Source: an uncultured Candidatus Saccharibacteria bacterium
Lineage (GTDB): Bacteria; Patescibacteriota; Saccharimonadia; Saccharimonadales; Saccharimonadaceae
Length of the DNA stretch: 7,930 nucleotides
Direction: 5' to 3'
Assembly: GCA_938041005.1 (NCBI GenBank)
Contig: CALHZJ010000058.1
Span: 1-7,930 of the forward strand
In this document: piece by piece, positions 1-6,598 of the stretch
How positions within the stretch are numbered: the first letter of the stretch is position 1
Layout: every line of letters begins with the position of its first letter
The notes under the pieces: generated by a model
Told to the model about the DNA's origin: nothing
The model's input: only the letters and a program-made list of their open reading frames with translations
Databases searched by the model: none
Translations under genes and position numbers: made by a program

Positions 1-2036
1 TAACAACTCCTCTCGAGCAAATTAAAGGCGTCGGGCCAAAAACCGCTCAGGCTCTAGCAGTGGCCGGTCTTACGACGGTTTCTGATGCCCTGAATTTCTT
101 ACCGCGAGCATATGACGACTATTCAACTGCGGTTAATATCGCAGATCTTCAGCCGGGAAAAGTTACTGTTAAGGCGTGCTGCGAGTCGGTTTCGACGCGT
201 ATTGTTCGGCGCGGACTTAGAATCACGACCGCGGTTTTGGCGGATAAATCGGGCAAGGTTAAGGCGGTTTGGTTCAATCAGCCTTACCGCGAAACGCAAT
301 TAAAATCTGATGCAGAATTTATTTTTTCTGGTCAATTTGGTATGCAATATAATCGCTATCAAATCAACAATCCGTCCGTCGAGTTAGCAAAAGAAGTTGC
401 TAAGACAACGATAGAAAACGCATCTGGAATTCAGCCGGTTTATAAATCGATCAAAAATATCCGCCCAAAAACCGTGCAAGATTTGATGAAAAATATTCGT
501 CCGATTATGGATTTTTTGCCCGAGACTTTGCCGGAAAATATTATTCAGCGCCAAAAATTGGTTAGTCGATCTGAAGCGGTTAAATTTCTTCACGCGCCAA
601 AAACTCACGAGGAAATTTCTCGAGGTCGTGAGCGTCTGGCGTTTGAGGAGCTGTTCGAGATGATATTGGCGGCACAATTTAATAAGCAAGAGCAGACCAG
701 ATTAACAGGCTGGAAAATTCCGTTTAACAAGTCGGTCGTGAAGAATTTCGTCGATCAATTGCCGTTTCCTTTGACGAACGCTCAGCGCCGAGCTGCGTGG
801 CAAATTCTGCAAGATTTGGAGTCTGATCATCCGATGAATCGGTTATTGCAAGGAGATGTTGGCTCGGGAAAAACTGTCGTTGCGGGATTGGTGGCTGCGG
901 AAGTGGCGAAGGCTGGTTTTCAGACGGCAATTATGGCGCCGACGGAGATTTTGGCGCAGCAACACGCGAAAACGCTTGACGAGTTATTGTCGCCATTTGG
1001 TGTGTCTGTTGCGCTTCTGACGGGCCACGTGAAAGGTGCGGCGCGCAGTCAATTGTTGGACAATTTGGCTAGCGGCAATATTGACGTTGTGGTTGGCACG
1101 CACGCGCTAATTCAGGAAAAAGTTGCGTATCATAAATTAGGTTTCGCAGTGATTGACGAACAGCACCGATTTGGCGTGAAGCAACGACAAGCTTTGTTAG
1201 AAAAGTCTGATTTTATGCCGCATCTTTTAAGTATGACCGCCACGCCAATTCCGCGCAGCTTGGCGCTGACATTGTACGGAGAGTTGGATATTTCTATTTT
1301 GGACGAGTTGCCTTCTGGTCGCCAGCCGATTCAGACTAAGATTTGGTCGCCGGCGTCAGCTCCGAAGCTTTATGAATCGATTGAAAATGAGTTAGCCAAA
1401 GGCCGCCAAGCTTACGTTATTTGTCCGTTGATTGACGATAATCCAGATAATGATAAGAAATCGGTGGAGGCGGAATATAATAAATTGTCCAAGACTATTT
1501 TTAGCCATCGTCGAGTTGGGTTGTTGCACGGAAAGCTTCCTGCTGAAGAAAAAGCTGAAGTGATGCAGAAATTTGCGGACGGCGAGCTGGATATGTTGGT
1601 CAGCACGACTGTGGTTGAGGTTGGTGTGAATGTACCGAATGCGACGGTGATGTTGATTGAGAATGCAGACAATTTTGGATTGAGTCAATTGCATCAATTG
1701 CGCGGGCGAGTTGGGCGCGGGAAACATCAGAGTTTTTGTCATTTGATGATGAGCGGCCATGATAAGCCGAGCCAACGCCTTCGGGAGATTGAGAAGTCGC
1801 AAGATGGGTTTTATTTAGCGGAGGTTGATTTGAAATTGCGTGGACCTGGCGAGATTTACGGAAAAATGCAACACGGGGATTTGAACTTGAAAATTGCCTC
1901 GCTGGCGGATACGGCACTAATTGCTCGCGCTCAAGTCGAAGCTGAACGCTTTGTCAAAGAGGGGCAAGATTTGCTACAATATAATCGTCTGGCGCACGCC
2001 GTCAGTCGCTATCAGCGATTAACTGTTTTAAATTAA
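1..2036 (+). CDS. recG: ATP-dependent DNA helicase RecG, 5' end outside window
   Basis: RecG is a superfamily 2 DNA helicase that remodels stalled replication forks and Holliday junctions. The open frame runs in from the window edge (first full codon at base 3). A GTG at 60 could be taken as a start, but the upstream codons encode the family's N-terminal helix-hairpin-helix (LEQIKGVGPKTAQAL), so the true start lies outside. Counting from base 3 (677 residues, close to the usual 680-700): wedge/OB region about 45-155, Walker A GDVGSGKT at 284-291, DEQH box at 385-388, TATPIPR helicase motif near 418, motif VI QLHQLRGRVGRG at 562-573, then the RecG-specific TRG region with GPGEIYG near 615. All key residues are present and the gene ends in TAA. 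The next gene starts one base later, so co-transcription is likely. Identification is secure. Confidence 0.97.
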   Translation, partial: TTPLEQIKGVGPKTAQALAVAGLTTVSDALNFLPRAYDDYSTAVNIADLQPGKVTVKACCESVSTRIVRRGLRITTAVLADKSGKVKAVWFNQPYRETQLKSDAEFIFSGQFGMQYNRYQINNPSVELAKEVAKTTIENASGIQPVYKSIKNIRPKTVQDLMKNIRPIMDFLPETLPENIIQRQKLVSRSEAVKFLHAPKTHEEISRGRERLAFEELFEMILAAQFNKQEQTRLTGWKIPFNKSVVKNFVDQLPFPLTNAQRRAAWQILQDLESDHPMNRLLQGDVGSGKTVVAGLVAAEVAKAGFQTAIMAPTEILAQQHAKTLDELLSPFGVSVALLTGHVKGAARSQLLDNLASGNIDVVVGTHALIQEKVAYHKLGFAVIDEQHRFGVKQRQALLEKSDFMPHLLSMTATPIPRSLALTLYGELDISILDELPSGRQPIQTKIWSPASAPKLYESIENELAKGRQAYVICPLIDDNPDNDKKSVEAEYNKLSKTIFSHRRVGLLHGKLPAEEKAEVMQKFADGELDMLVSTTVVEVGVNVPNATVMLIENADNFGLSQLHQLRGRVGRGKHQSFCHLMMSGHDKPSQRLREIEKSQDGFYLAEVDLKLRGPGEIYGKMQHGDLNLKIASLADTALIARAQVEAERFVKEGQDLLQYNRLAHAVSRYQRLTVLN
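1951..1980 (+). promoter_or_regulatory. candidate promoter inside the 3' end of recG
   Basis: TTGTCA (1951-1956) and TACAAT (1975-1980) are separated by 18 bases and each match the sigma-70 consensus at 5 of 6 positions. A perfect TATAAT overlaps at 1980-1985 but lacks a well-spaced -35. Transcription would start near 1988, about 50 bases before the ATG of the hydrolase-fold gene at 2038. This could give that gene and rsmD expression independent of recG. It lies inside coding sequence, so a chance match cannot be excluded. Confidence 0.4.
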
Positions 2037-2037
2037 T

Positions 2038-2862
2038 ATGTACGCAGGAACAACAATTAGGGATGGCTCTGGTCGATTTATTGGCGTCCACCAAAAAATA
2101 GATCGAGTCGCAAGGAGAAATATAAAACCAATTCTTCCTGATTGGTGTGATTTTCCTGACATTAAAAACATTCTTCATTTTGAGGGCAAGAATGGTCCTG
2201 ATGGTGTTAAGCGAAAAAGTCCGGCTGTGGATGAGCCTTGGCACTTTATAAATCCGGACGATCCGAACGACACTGCGCTTTTGGAGATGATTGATGGGCA
2301 TATTGGCAATTTAGTCGCGGCTCTACGAACAAATAATCCCGAGCGAGCGGCGTTTGAGGCGGCTTGGATGGCGCACGCAATTACCGATGGTTTGACTCCA
2401 GCTCATCATTTTCCTCTGGAGCAAGCTATGTCGGAACTTCGCGGCGGCGAAGGGTTGGAAACGCGAACTTCAATTTTGAAGAAAAATCTCATGAAGGGCG
2501 AAAATGGAATTGAGTTGGTTAAGAATAACTGGAAATTCTGGGGTGCCAAAGGTATGATGACAACGCACGTGGCGTTTGAGGCTGGCGTGGCTAGTGTGGT
2601 GGCATATCCGCGTTTTAAGGACGCAATTCCGAGTAGTGATGAGATATTGCAGGTGAAAAATCACGGCTATCGTGAGTATTATTTGGACCAAGTTCACGCC
2701 GTGGCATCGATGAAAATGTACGACAATTTTAGCAAGAGCGGCTGGACGACGGACCTTGCTTGGCAGACAAATCACGAACTAATGCCGATTATTATAAAGT
2801 CGGTGATGTTGGGCTGGCTGGCGTCTGTTTGGAAACTTGAGGCAGAAAGAAGTGAGAGTTAG
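2038..2862 (+). CDS. zinc phospholipase C / S1-P1 nuclease-fold protein, no signal peptide
   Basis: A 274-residue protein that I place in the zinc-dependent phospholipase C / S1-P1 nuclease fold by its metal-ligand pattern. H18 lies in a VHQKID stretch. D55 and H69 are 14 apart, as in Bacillus cereus phospholipase C. H113-x3-D117-x5-H123 (AHAITDGLTPAHH) reproduces the family's HxxxDxxxxxH signature, including the P at 121. H177-x3-E181 (THVAFE) supplies the last pair. Known members bind three zincs and hydrolyse phosphodiesters of lipids or single-stranded nucleic acid. The substrate here is unknown. Secreted members use the amino group of a mature N-terminal Trp or similar residue as a ligand, but this protein has no hydrophobic leader and should be cytoplasmic. 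It starts one base after the recG stop with no clear Shine-Dalgarno, and its last 11 bases overlap rsmD. The fold is inferred from motifs only. Confidence 0.7.
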   Translation: MYAGTTIRDGSGRFIGVHQKIDRVARRNIKPILPDWCDFPDIKNILHFEGKNGPDGVKRKSPAVDEPWHFINPDDPNDTALLEMIDGHIGNLVAALRTNNPERAAFEAAWMAHAITDGLTPAHHFPLEQAMSELRGGEGLETRTSILKKNLMKGENGIELVKNNWKFWGAKGMMTTHVAFEAGVASVVAYPRFKDAIPSSDEILQVKNHGYREYYLDQVHAVASMKMYDNFSKSGWTTDLAWQTNHELMPIIIKSVMLGWLASVWKLEAERSES

Positions 2863-3400
2863 GATTATCTCTGGCGAATTTGGCGGACGATTCATAAAAA
2901 CTCCGCCCGGCTCAACGACGCATCCTATGGGCGAACGAGTGCGCTCGGCTATGTTCAATTCTTTAGGTGAATCAATACGCGGCGCGCGGGTTTTGGATGC
3001 TTTTGCGGGGTCTGGTGCTGTTGGACTAGAGGCGTTAAGTCGCGGCGCGGAGTCGGCGGTTTTCGTGGAGCGAGATCGAGTCGCTCAGCGAGTAATTGCT
3101 GAAAACATAAGTATTTTAGGTGTCGAAGAAAAATCTATTGTAATAAAAACAACGATAGTAAATTGGCTGGAAAGCGCGAGTCCAACAGGGGAGTTTGATA
3201 TTATTTTTGCCGATCCGCCGTACCACAATCCACAGTTTTCCACAGTTTCCAAGTTAATGAGACTACTCAAACCGGGTGGAACTATGATATTATCACATCC
3301 AGGAATAGGTGAGGTGCCGGTTCAAGACAAAACTGTTGTGGTGGACAGTCGTAGTTATGGGGAGGCGCACCTCACCAAGTTCCTACGATTGGAAAATTAA
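2852..3400 (+). CDS. rsmD: 16S rRNA (guanine966-N2)-methyltransferase RsmD
   Basis: RsmD transfers a methyl group from S-adenosylmethionine to N2 of G966 of 16S rRNA during 30S maturation. With the GTG start at 2852 the protein has 182 residues, the usual size, and begins RVRIISGEFGGR, the canonical N-terminus. The substrate-side ERVRSAMFNSLG is at 28-39, the SAM-binding motif VLDAFAGSGAVGLEAL is at 47-62, and the catalytic DPPY is at 121-124. A TTG at 2837 in the same frame would add five residues. I prefer 2852 because GAGG at 2839-2842 sits nine bases before it and family N-termini match. The gene overlaps the preceding one by 11 bases, implying translational coupling, and is followed by a terminator. 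Function is secure; the start choice is moderately sure. Confidence 0.95.
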   Translation: MRVRIISGEFGGRFIKTPPGSTTHPMGERVRSAMFNSLGESIRGARVLDAFAGSGAVGLEALSRGAESAVFVERDRVAQRVIAENISILGVEEKSIVIKTTIVNWLESASPTGEFDIIFADPPYHNPQFSTVSKLMRLLKPGGTMILSHPGIGEVPVQDKTVVVDSRSYGEAHLTKFLRLEN

Positions 3401-3412
3401 ATTCTTATAAGT

Positions 3413-3439
3413 CGTTCTGATAAATATCAGAGCGTTTTT
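3413..3439 (+). terminator. rho-independent terminator after rsmD
   Basis: CGTTCTGAT (3413-3421) pairs with ATCAGAGCG (3426-3434): nine pairs including one G-U, with a four-base loop. A run of five T follows (3435-3439). It lies 12 bases after the rsmD stop and ends the recG-hydrolase-rsmD unit. It also lies only 22 bases before the ATG of the following gene, so it could act as an attenuator for that gene if transcription reads through. Confidence 0.85.
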
Positions 3440-3461
3440 AATAGAAAAAAGTAGGTAAATT

Positions 3462-4094
3462 ATGAATGAATTTATTTTAGTAGCAATAAAATTATTGATC
3501 GGATTTTTTGCGCTGACGATAATAATTAACATTACAGGAAAGGGTAACCTGGCGCCATCTTCTGCTAGTGATCAAGTTCAGAATTACGTACTTGGTGGTA
3601 TTATTGGTGGCGTTATTTATAACAACGATATTAAGATTTTGGACTATGTTGGGATTTTGTGTATATGGTGTGTGTTGGTCTTGACGCTGAAGTGGATGAA
3701 GAAACATAGCGTTAAGGCTAAGCAGCTGATTGACGGGAAGGCTCTGATAATTATAGATAATGGAAAGATAAATATCGAAAACTGCGAGAAGGTCGGCTTA
3801 AGTGCTCATGATGTTTCTTTCAAGCTTCGAACCCATAATGTTTACTCGACGAAAGACGTGAAAAGAGCTGTTGTTGAGCAGGACGGTGAGCTTATTATTT
3901 CGCACAAAGGCGAGGAAAATCCGAAATTCCCGTTAATAACAGACGGTCAATTGCAATCTGATATTTTGGATGTAATCGGAAAAGACGAAAAGTGGTTGCT
4001 CGGTCAGCTTAAAAAACGAGGCTTAGAATCTTATGGAGATGTATTTTTAGGCGAGTATGTCGACGGCGATTTGATTCTGACTGCTTATAATTAA
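3462..4094 (+). CDS. YetF/DUF421-family membrane protein
   Basis: A 210-residue protein of the DUF421 (YetF-like) family, whose biochemical function is not established. The N-terminal part holds a strong membrane helix at about 5-25, a glycine-rich hydrophobic stretch at 41-54 and a second long helix at 59-79. A basic stretch (KWMKKHSVKAK) follows and the rest should be cytosolic. The C-terminal domain from about 84 shows family hallmarks: GKALIIIDNGKI (92-103), the FKLRTHNV helix (120-127) and the DVKRAVVEQDGEL segment (132-144). A Shine-Dalgarno-like AGTAGG (3450-3455) lies six bases before the ATG. The gene stands apart from the recG unit because a terminator separates them, and no convincing promoter is visible between that terminator and the start. 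The gene ends in TAA. Confidence 0.82.
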   Translation: MNEFILVAIKLLIGFFALTIIINITGKGNLAPSSASDQVQNYVLGGIIGGVIYNNDIKILDYVGILCIWCVLVLTLKWMKKHSVKAKQLIDGKALIIIDNGKINIENCEKVGLSAHDVSFKLRTHNVYSTKDVKRAVVEQDGELIISHKGEENPKFPLITDGQLQSDILDVIGKDEKWLLGQLKKRGLESYGDVFLGEYVDGDLILTAYN

Positions 4095-4155
4095 AGGTGA
4101 ATTAACTGGACGGGATGAAAAACGCCGTTGTTTGATAGTGTTGTGAAGTTAACTC

Positions 4156-4184
4156 TACTGCTACATCTGGTGGTGTCGTATAAT
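4156..4184 (+). promoter_or_regulatory. candidate promoter for the small orphan gene
   Basis: A perfect -10 box TATAAT lies at 4179-4184, with only a weak -35 (TACTGC, 4156-4161) 17 bases upstream. Transcription would start near 4191, giving a leader of about 33 bases that contains the Shine-Dalgarno at 4207-4212. The 128-base gap 4095-4223 holds nothing else I can support. The -10 box lies within a short tRNA-Gly-like string, so part of the match may have another origin. Confidence 0.45.
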
Positions 4185-4206
4185 GATTTATAGACAAAGT
4201 AAAAAG

Positions 4207-4212
4207 AGGAGG
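4207..4212 (+). promoter_or_regulatory. strong Shine-Dalgarno AGGAGG
   Basis: A perfect AGGAGG lies 11 bases before the ATG at 4224, slightly further than usual. It is the best Shine-Dalgarno in the window. Together with the upstream TATAAT it supports translation of the plus-strand reading frame rather than the hydrophobic minus-strand frame opposite. Confidence 0.65.
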
Positions 4213-4223
4213 AGTGTAGAGAA

Positions 4224-4571
4224 ATGCCGTGTATTGATTATGGTCCGAACGGGACAAATATAGATGAGTGTGGCTCGAACAGAGCAAATGAGTATAGTCC
4301 GCGCGATGAGGTGAGTGAGGATGCAAAACAAAGGGATGAGTATTACAAAAAACTTGCAGAGGAAAACGAAAACGACCTTTCGGAGTCTATTGGGACTATT
4401 AAATGTATGGGTAGAGCTGCAGTGGATGCGACTGAGCTGAATCTTAGAGAGCATGCAACGCAAGGTAAACTATTCCCAAAAAAGCTGGGTTACTGGACAA
4501 TAAGTAAAACTCCGCAATATCCTGGAATCGTCATTTGGAGATTTTCTGCGGTAATCAAATCGACAGAGTGA
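4224..4571 (+). CDS. small acidic orphan protein (MPCxDYG start)
   Basis: A 115-residue protein I do not recognise. It is hydrophilic, rich in Glu, Asp, Asn and Lys, with no membrane segment or signal peptide. It begins MPCIDYGPN, reminiscent of short MPCxDY-type hypothetical proteins, some of them phage-linked. Residues about 27-50 are a charged, probably helical stretch (EDAKQRDEYYKKLAEENEND), and cysteines occur at 3, 16 and 60. A TATAAT box and AGGAGG support expression. Its last 27 codons plus the stop run antisense through the 3' end of the GH13 gene, so the tail (about 89-115) may have been gained by loss of an earlier stop. A run of six A at 4478-4483 lies just before this tail, and an indel there would end the frame within about 10 codons. 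It ends in TGA. Real gene likely; function unknown. Confidence 0.6.
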   Translation: MPCIDYGPNGTNIDECGSNRANEYSPRDEVSEDAKQRDEYYKKLAEENENDLSESIGTIKCMGRAAVDATELNLREHATQGKLFPKKLGYWTISKTPQYPGIVIWRFSAVIKSTE

Positions 4572-6076
4572 GTTGAGGCGATGATCTTGGCGTTTTCTGG
4601 AATGGAGAAGCTTTGTTCTGCGTCCGCGAAATTGATGAAAATATAAGCATGTTGACCGACTAACTCTTTTTTTAACCCGAGAATAAATCCGTTGCCAGTG
4701 TTTTGCACGATGCTCAAATTGCCATTTTTAAGAATTGGGAAGGTTTGGCGCAATTTTAGCAATTTTCGGTGCATATTAAGCAGGGAATCGTTTGCGATTT
4801 TTTCACTATCAACGTTAATTTTCGTGCGATTTTCGTTAACAGGAAGCCAAGGTCTCGCACTTGAAAAGCCCGCAAATTGCGAATCATTCCATTGCATTGG
4901 CGTGCGTTCCAAATCTCGACTATCAACAACAGAATTGGCGGGGCTAAAATTATCTTGAATGTCATCAGCGGTCAATTTTCCATTCGTCATGCCAATTTCG
5001 TCGCCATAATATATCACACTAATTCCTGGGGTGAGGAGATTTAAGAAGCTGAGGGCGCGGGCGCGTTCTTCGCCCAATCTGGAGGCGACTCGCGGCTGAT
5101 CGTGATTTCCGATGCAGAAAAATGGCGTGGTTGAGCTTGCTGATTGTAGGTAATTTTCGATTTTTTTCTCAATATTTTTAGCGTGCCATTCGTTGTCGCG
5201 ATATTCCATGAAAAACGCCGAGGCTTTTGGGTGGGCTGTCAGGATTTGGCTGTATTGATGATAAATATCACCCAGCTTATCGTCGGGATAAAATTCAAAC
5301 ACCATTTGCTTGTCGTCATATTCATCACAGACTGACGCTAATTCTCGTAAATATTCCTGAAAATGCGGTCCCATTTTACAGTGGTCGTGAATAAATGCTC
5401 CGTAATCGTTTGGATTGCCATAAAAATCAGGATTTAGAGAGTCGTCTTTGAGGTCAGGATCTTTGGAAATTCCCCAAATTGCATCGACGCGCATTCCATC
5501 AACGCCCACATTAAACCAAAATCGCACTATGTTTTTCATTTCAGAACGCACTTCAGGATTATCCCAATTCAGATCTGGCTGTGTTTTCAGGAACGAATGC
5601 AGGTAAAATTGCCCGGTAAGCTCGTCAAATTCCCACGAACTGCCGCCAGACAAACTTCGCCAATTGTTAGGCTCGCTATTATCTTTTCCGTCGCGCCAAA
5701 CATAGTAATCCCGCTTGGGGTTATCACGCGAAGATCTGGATTCTTGAAACCACGGATGTTGGTCTGAAGTGTGGCAGGGAACGAGGTCGATCATAACTTT
5801 AATGTCGAGATCATGGGCTTTTTTAAGAAGCGCCTGAAAATCGTGCATTTTTCCGAAAGTCGGATCAATTGCTCGATAATTTGCGATATCATAACCAAAA
5901 TCGGTCAGCGGCGATACGAAGAATGGGGAAATCCAAATCGAATCGACGCCCAGCCATGATAAATAATCCAGCTTCTCGGTAATGCCGTTCAAATCGCCAA
6001 TTCCATCGCCATTCGTATCCAGAAGACTGCGCGGATAGATTTGATAAAGAGAGGTGACATCTTGCCAAGTTTTCAT
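4490..6076 (-). CDS. GH13 alpha-glucosidase (oligo-1,6-glucosidase/maltase type)
   Basis: A 528-residue glycoside hydrolase family 13 enzyme that releases glucose from the ends of short alpha-glucans or disaccharides by a retaining mechanism. The (beta/alpha)8 barrel starts at once (VTSLYQIYPRSLLD), with the DTNGDGIGD calcium loop at 20-28. Catalytic residues: nucleophile D198 (GMRVDAI), acid/base E261 (MVFEFYP), transition-state D326 (IGNHDQPR). RTPMQW at 391-396 and a beta-sandwich C-terminus from about 450 fit the oligo-1,6-glucosidase group. Ala199 after the nucleophile, where alpha-1,6-specific enzymes have Val, hints at an alpha-1,4 preference. In conserved region I the usual Asn before His is Cys (DLVPCH, C101). 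No signal peptide is seen, so it acts in the cytoplasm; no sugar transporter is in the window. The start matches the family N-terminus. No Shine-Dalgarno precedes it; its promoter places the ATG at or near +1. Confidence 0.93.
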   Translation of the reverse strand: MKTWQDVTSLYQIYPRSLLDTNGDGIGDLNGITEKLDYLSWLGVDSIWISPFFVSPLTDFGYDIANYRAIDPTFGKMHDFQALLKKAHDLDIKVMIDLVPCHTSDQHPWFQESRSSRDNPKRDYYVWRDGKDNSEPNNWRSLSGGSSWEFDELTGQFYLHSFLKTQPDLNWDNPEVRSEMKNIVRFWFNVGVDGMRVDAIWGISKDPDLKDDSLNPDFYGNPNDYGAFIHDHCKMGPHFQEYLRELASVCDEYDDKQMVFEFYPDDKLGDIYHQYSQILTAHPKASAFFMEYRDNEWHAKNIEKKIENYLQSASSTTPFFCIGNHDQPRVASRLGEERARALSFLNLLTPGISVIYYGDEIGMTNGKLTADDIQDNFSPANSVVDSRDLERTPMQWNDSQFAGFSSARPWLPVNENRTKINVDSEKIANDSLLNMHRKLLKLRQTFPILKNGNLSIVQNTGNGFILGLKKELVGQHAYIFINFADAEQSFSIPENAKIIASTHSVDLITAENLQMTIPGYCGVLLIVQ

Positions 6077-6082
6077 GGTTTA

Positions 6083-6111
6083 AGTATAAGCGAGATGATA
6101 GGGAAAATCAA
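6083..6111 (-). promoter_or_regulatory. promoter of the GH13 gene, leaderless layout
   Basis: On the minus strand, TTGATT (6111-6106) and TATACT (6088-6083) are separated by exactly 17 bases. Only six bases (TTAAACC minus the shared T, i.e. 6082-6077) lie between the -10 and the ATG at 6076, so the transcript should begin at or within a base of the start codon. The 45-base gap to the preceding DUF4396 gene contains no hairpin terminator, so read-through from the csoR operon is also possible. Confidence 0.65.
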
Positions 6112-6121
6112 AACAAATAAA

Positions 6122-6598
6122 TTACATGTGATGATAATGATGAGTCAATGCGTGACCTTTGCCTCGGCGTAACAAATATAGATTGACGGGATATGATACG
6201 GCAAACGCGGCGAACATACAAATTAGCCGGCTAACCCAATAAATCGGATGGGCTAAGTTCTTATCCATGGCGCCCGGAATGATCAGTATGATTATGTTGT
6301 CTACGATAGTCATCGACAGTATGGACAATGTGTCGGCGGCGAAAACTAACTTAAGGGATTTTATGAGCGATAATTTGGCGCGCACTAACGGTATGATTGA
6401 CGCGGTATAGCCGGAGATGAAAGCTAAGACTGACGCTAAAATGACCGTAGTATGTGGCGCAAATCCAGCGTGTGTGCCGATGGTAACGCCAACCATCTCA
6501 CCAATCATACATCCCGCCAGACAGTGTAAACTTGCTGCTAGCGCCATACGTTTGATTGAATTTTTTGTATTGCAATGATTATGAGATTCGTGATTCAT
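6122..6598 (-). CDS. DUF4396 His-rich membrane protein, csoR operon
   Basis: A 158-residue integral membrane protein of the DUF4396 family, whose function is not established. Four hydrophobic segments lie at about 17-41, 51-72, 83-108 and 119-143. Family-type features include LHCLAGCMIGEMVG (24-37), the acidic positions D89 and D100 within helix 3, PVN at 137-139 and the terminal RGKGHA (145-150). The N-terminus (MNHESHNHC) and C-terminus (HALTHHYHHM) are rich in histidine, and C26, C30 and H25 cluster in the first helix, which suggests metal handling. Its ATG overlaps the csoR stop in TAATG, and AAGGA at 6610-6606 sits seven bases upstream, inside csoR, so the two are translationally coupled. 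Control by the metal-sensing repressor makes a transport or metal-resistance role plausible but unproved. Confidence 0.82.
   Translation of the reverse strand: MNHESHNHCNTKNSIKRMALAASLHCLAGCMIGEMVGVTIGTHAGFAPHTTVILASVLAFISGYTASIIPLVRAKLSLIKSLKLVFAADTLSILSMTIVDNIIILIIPGAMDKNLAHPIYWVSRLICMFAAFAVSYPVNLYLLRRGKGHALTHHYHHM

Noticed and set aside
1392..1917. Overlapping minus-strand frames opposite the helicase domain of recG
   Set aside because: They are shadows of a highly conserved coding region, with low-complexity translations and no start signals.
4108..4136. Possible terminator after the YetF-like gene (ACGG/CCGT followed by TGTTTG)
   Set aside because: Only a four-base stem, an 11-base loop and no T-tract.
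4188..4463. Minus-strand 91-codon frame with hydrophobic, membrane-like stretches opposite the orphan gene
   Set aside because: No promoter or ribosome site on that strand, and the hydrophobicity is what acidic, charged codons on the plus strand give when read backwards. The plus frame has TATAAT and AGGAGG.
4475..4490. CCC-AAAAAAGCT-GGG as a terminator for the GH13 gene on the minus strand
   Set aside because: Three-base stem with the T-run inside the loop, not after the stem.
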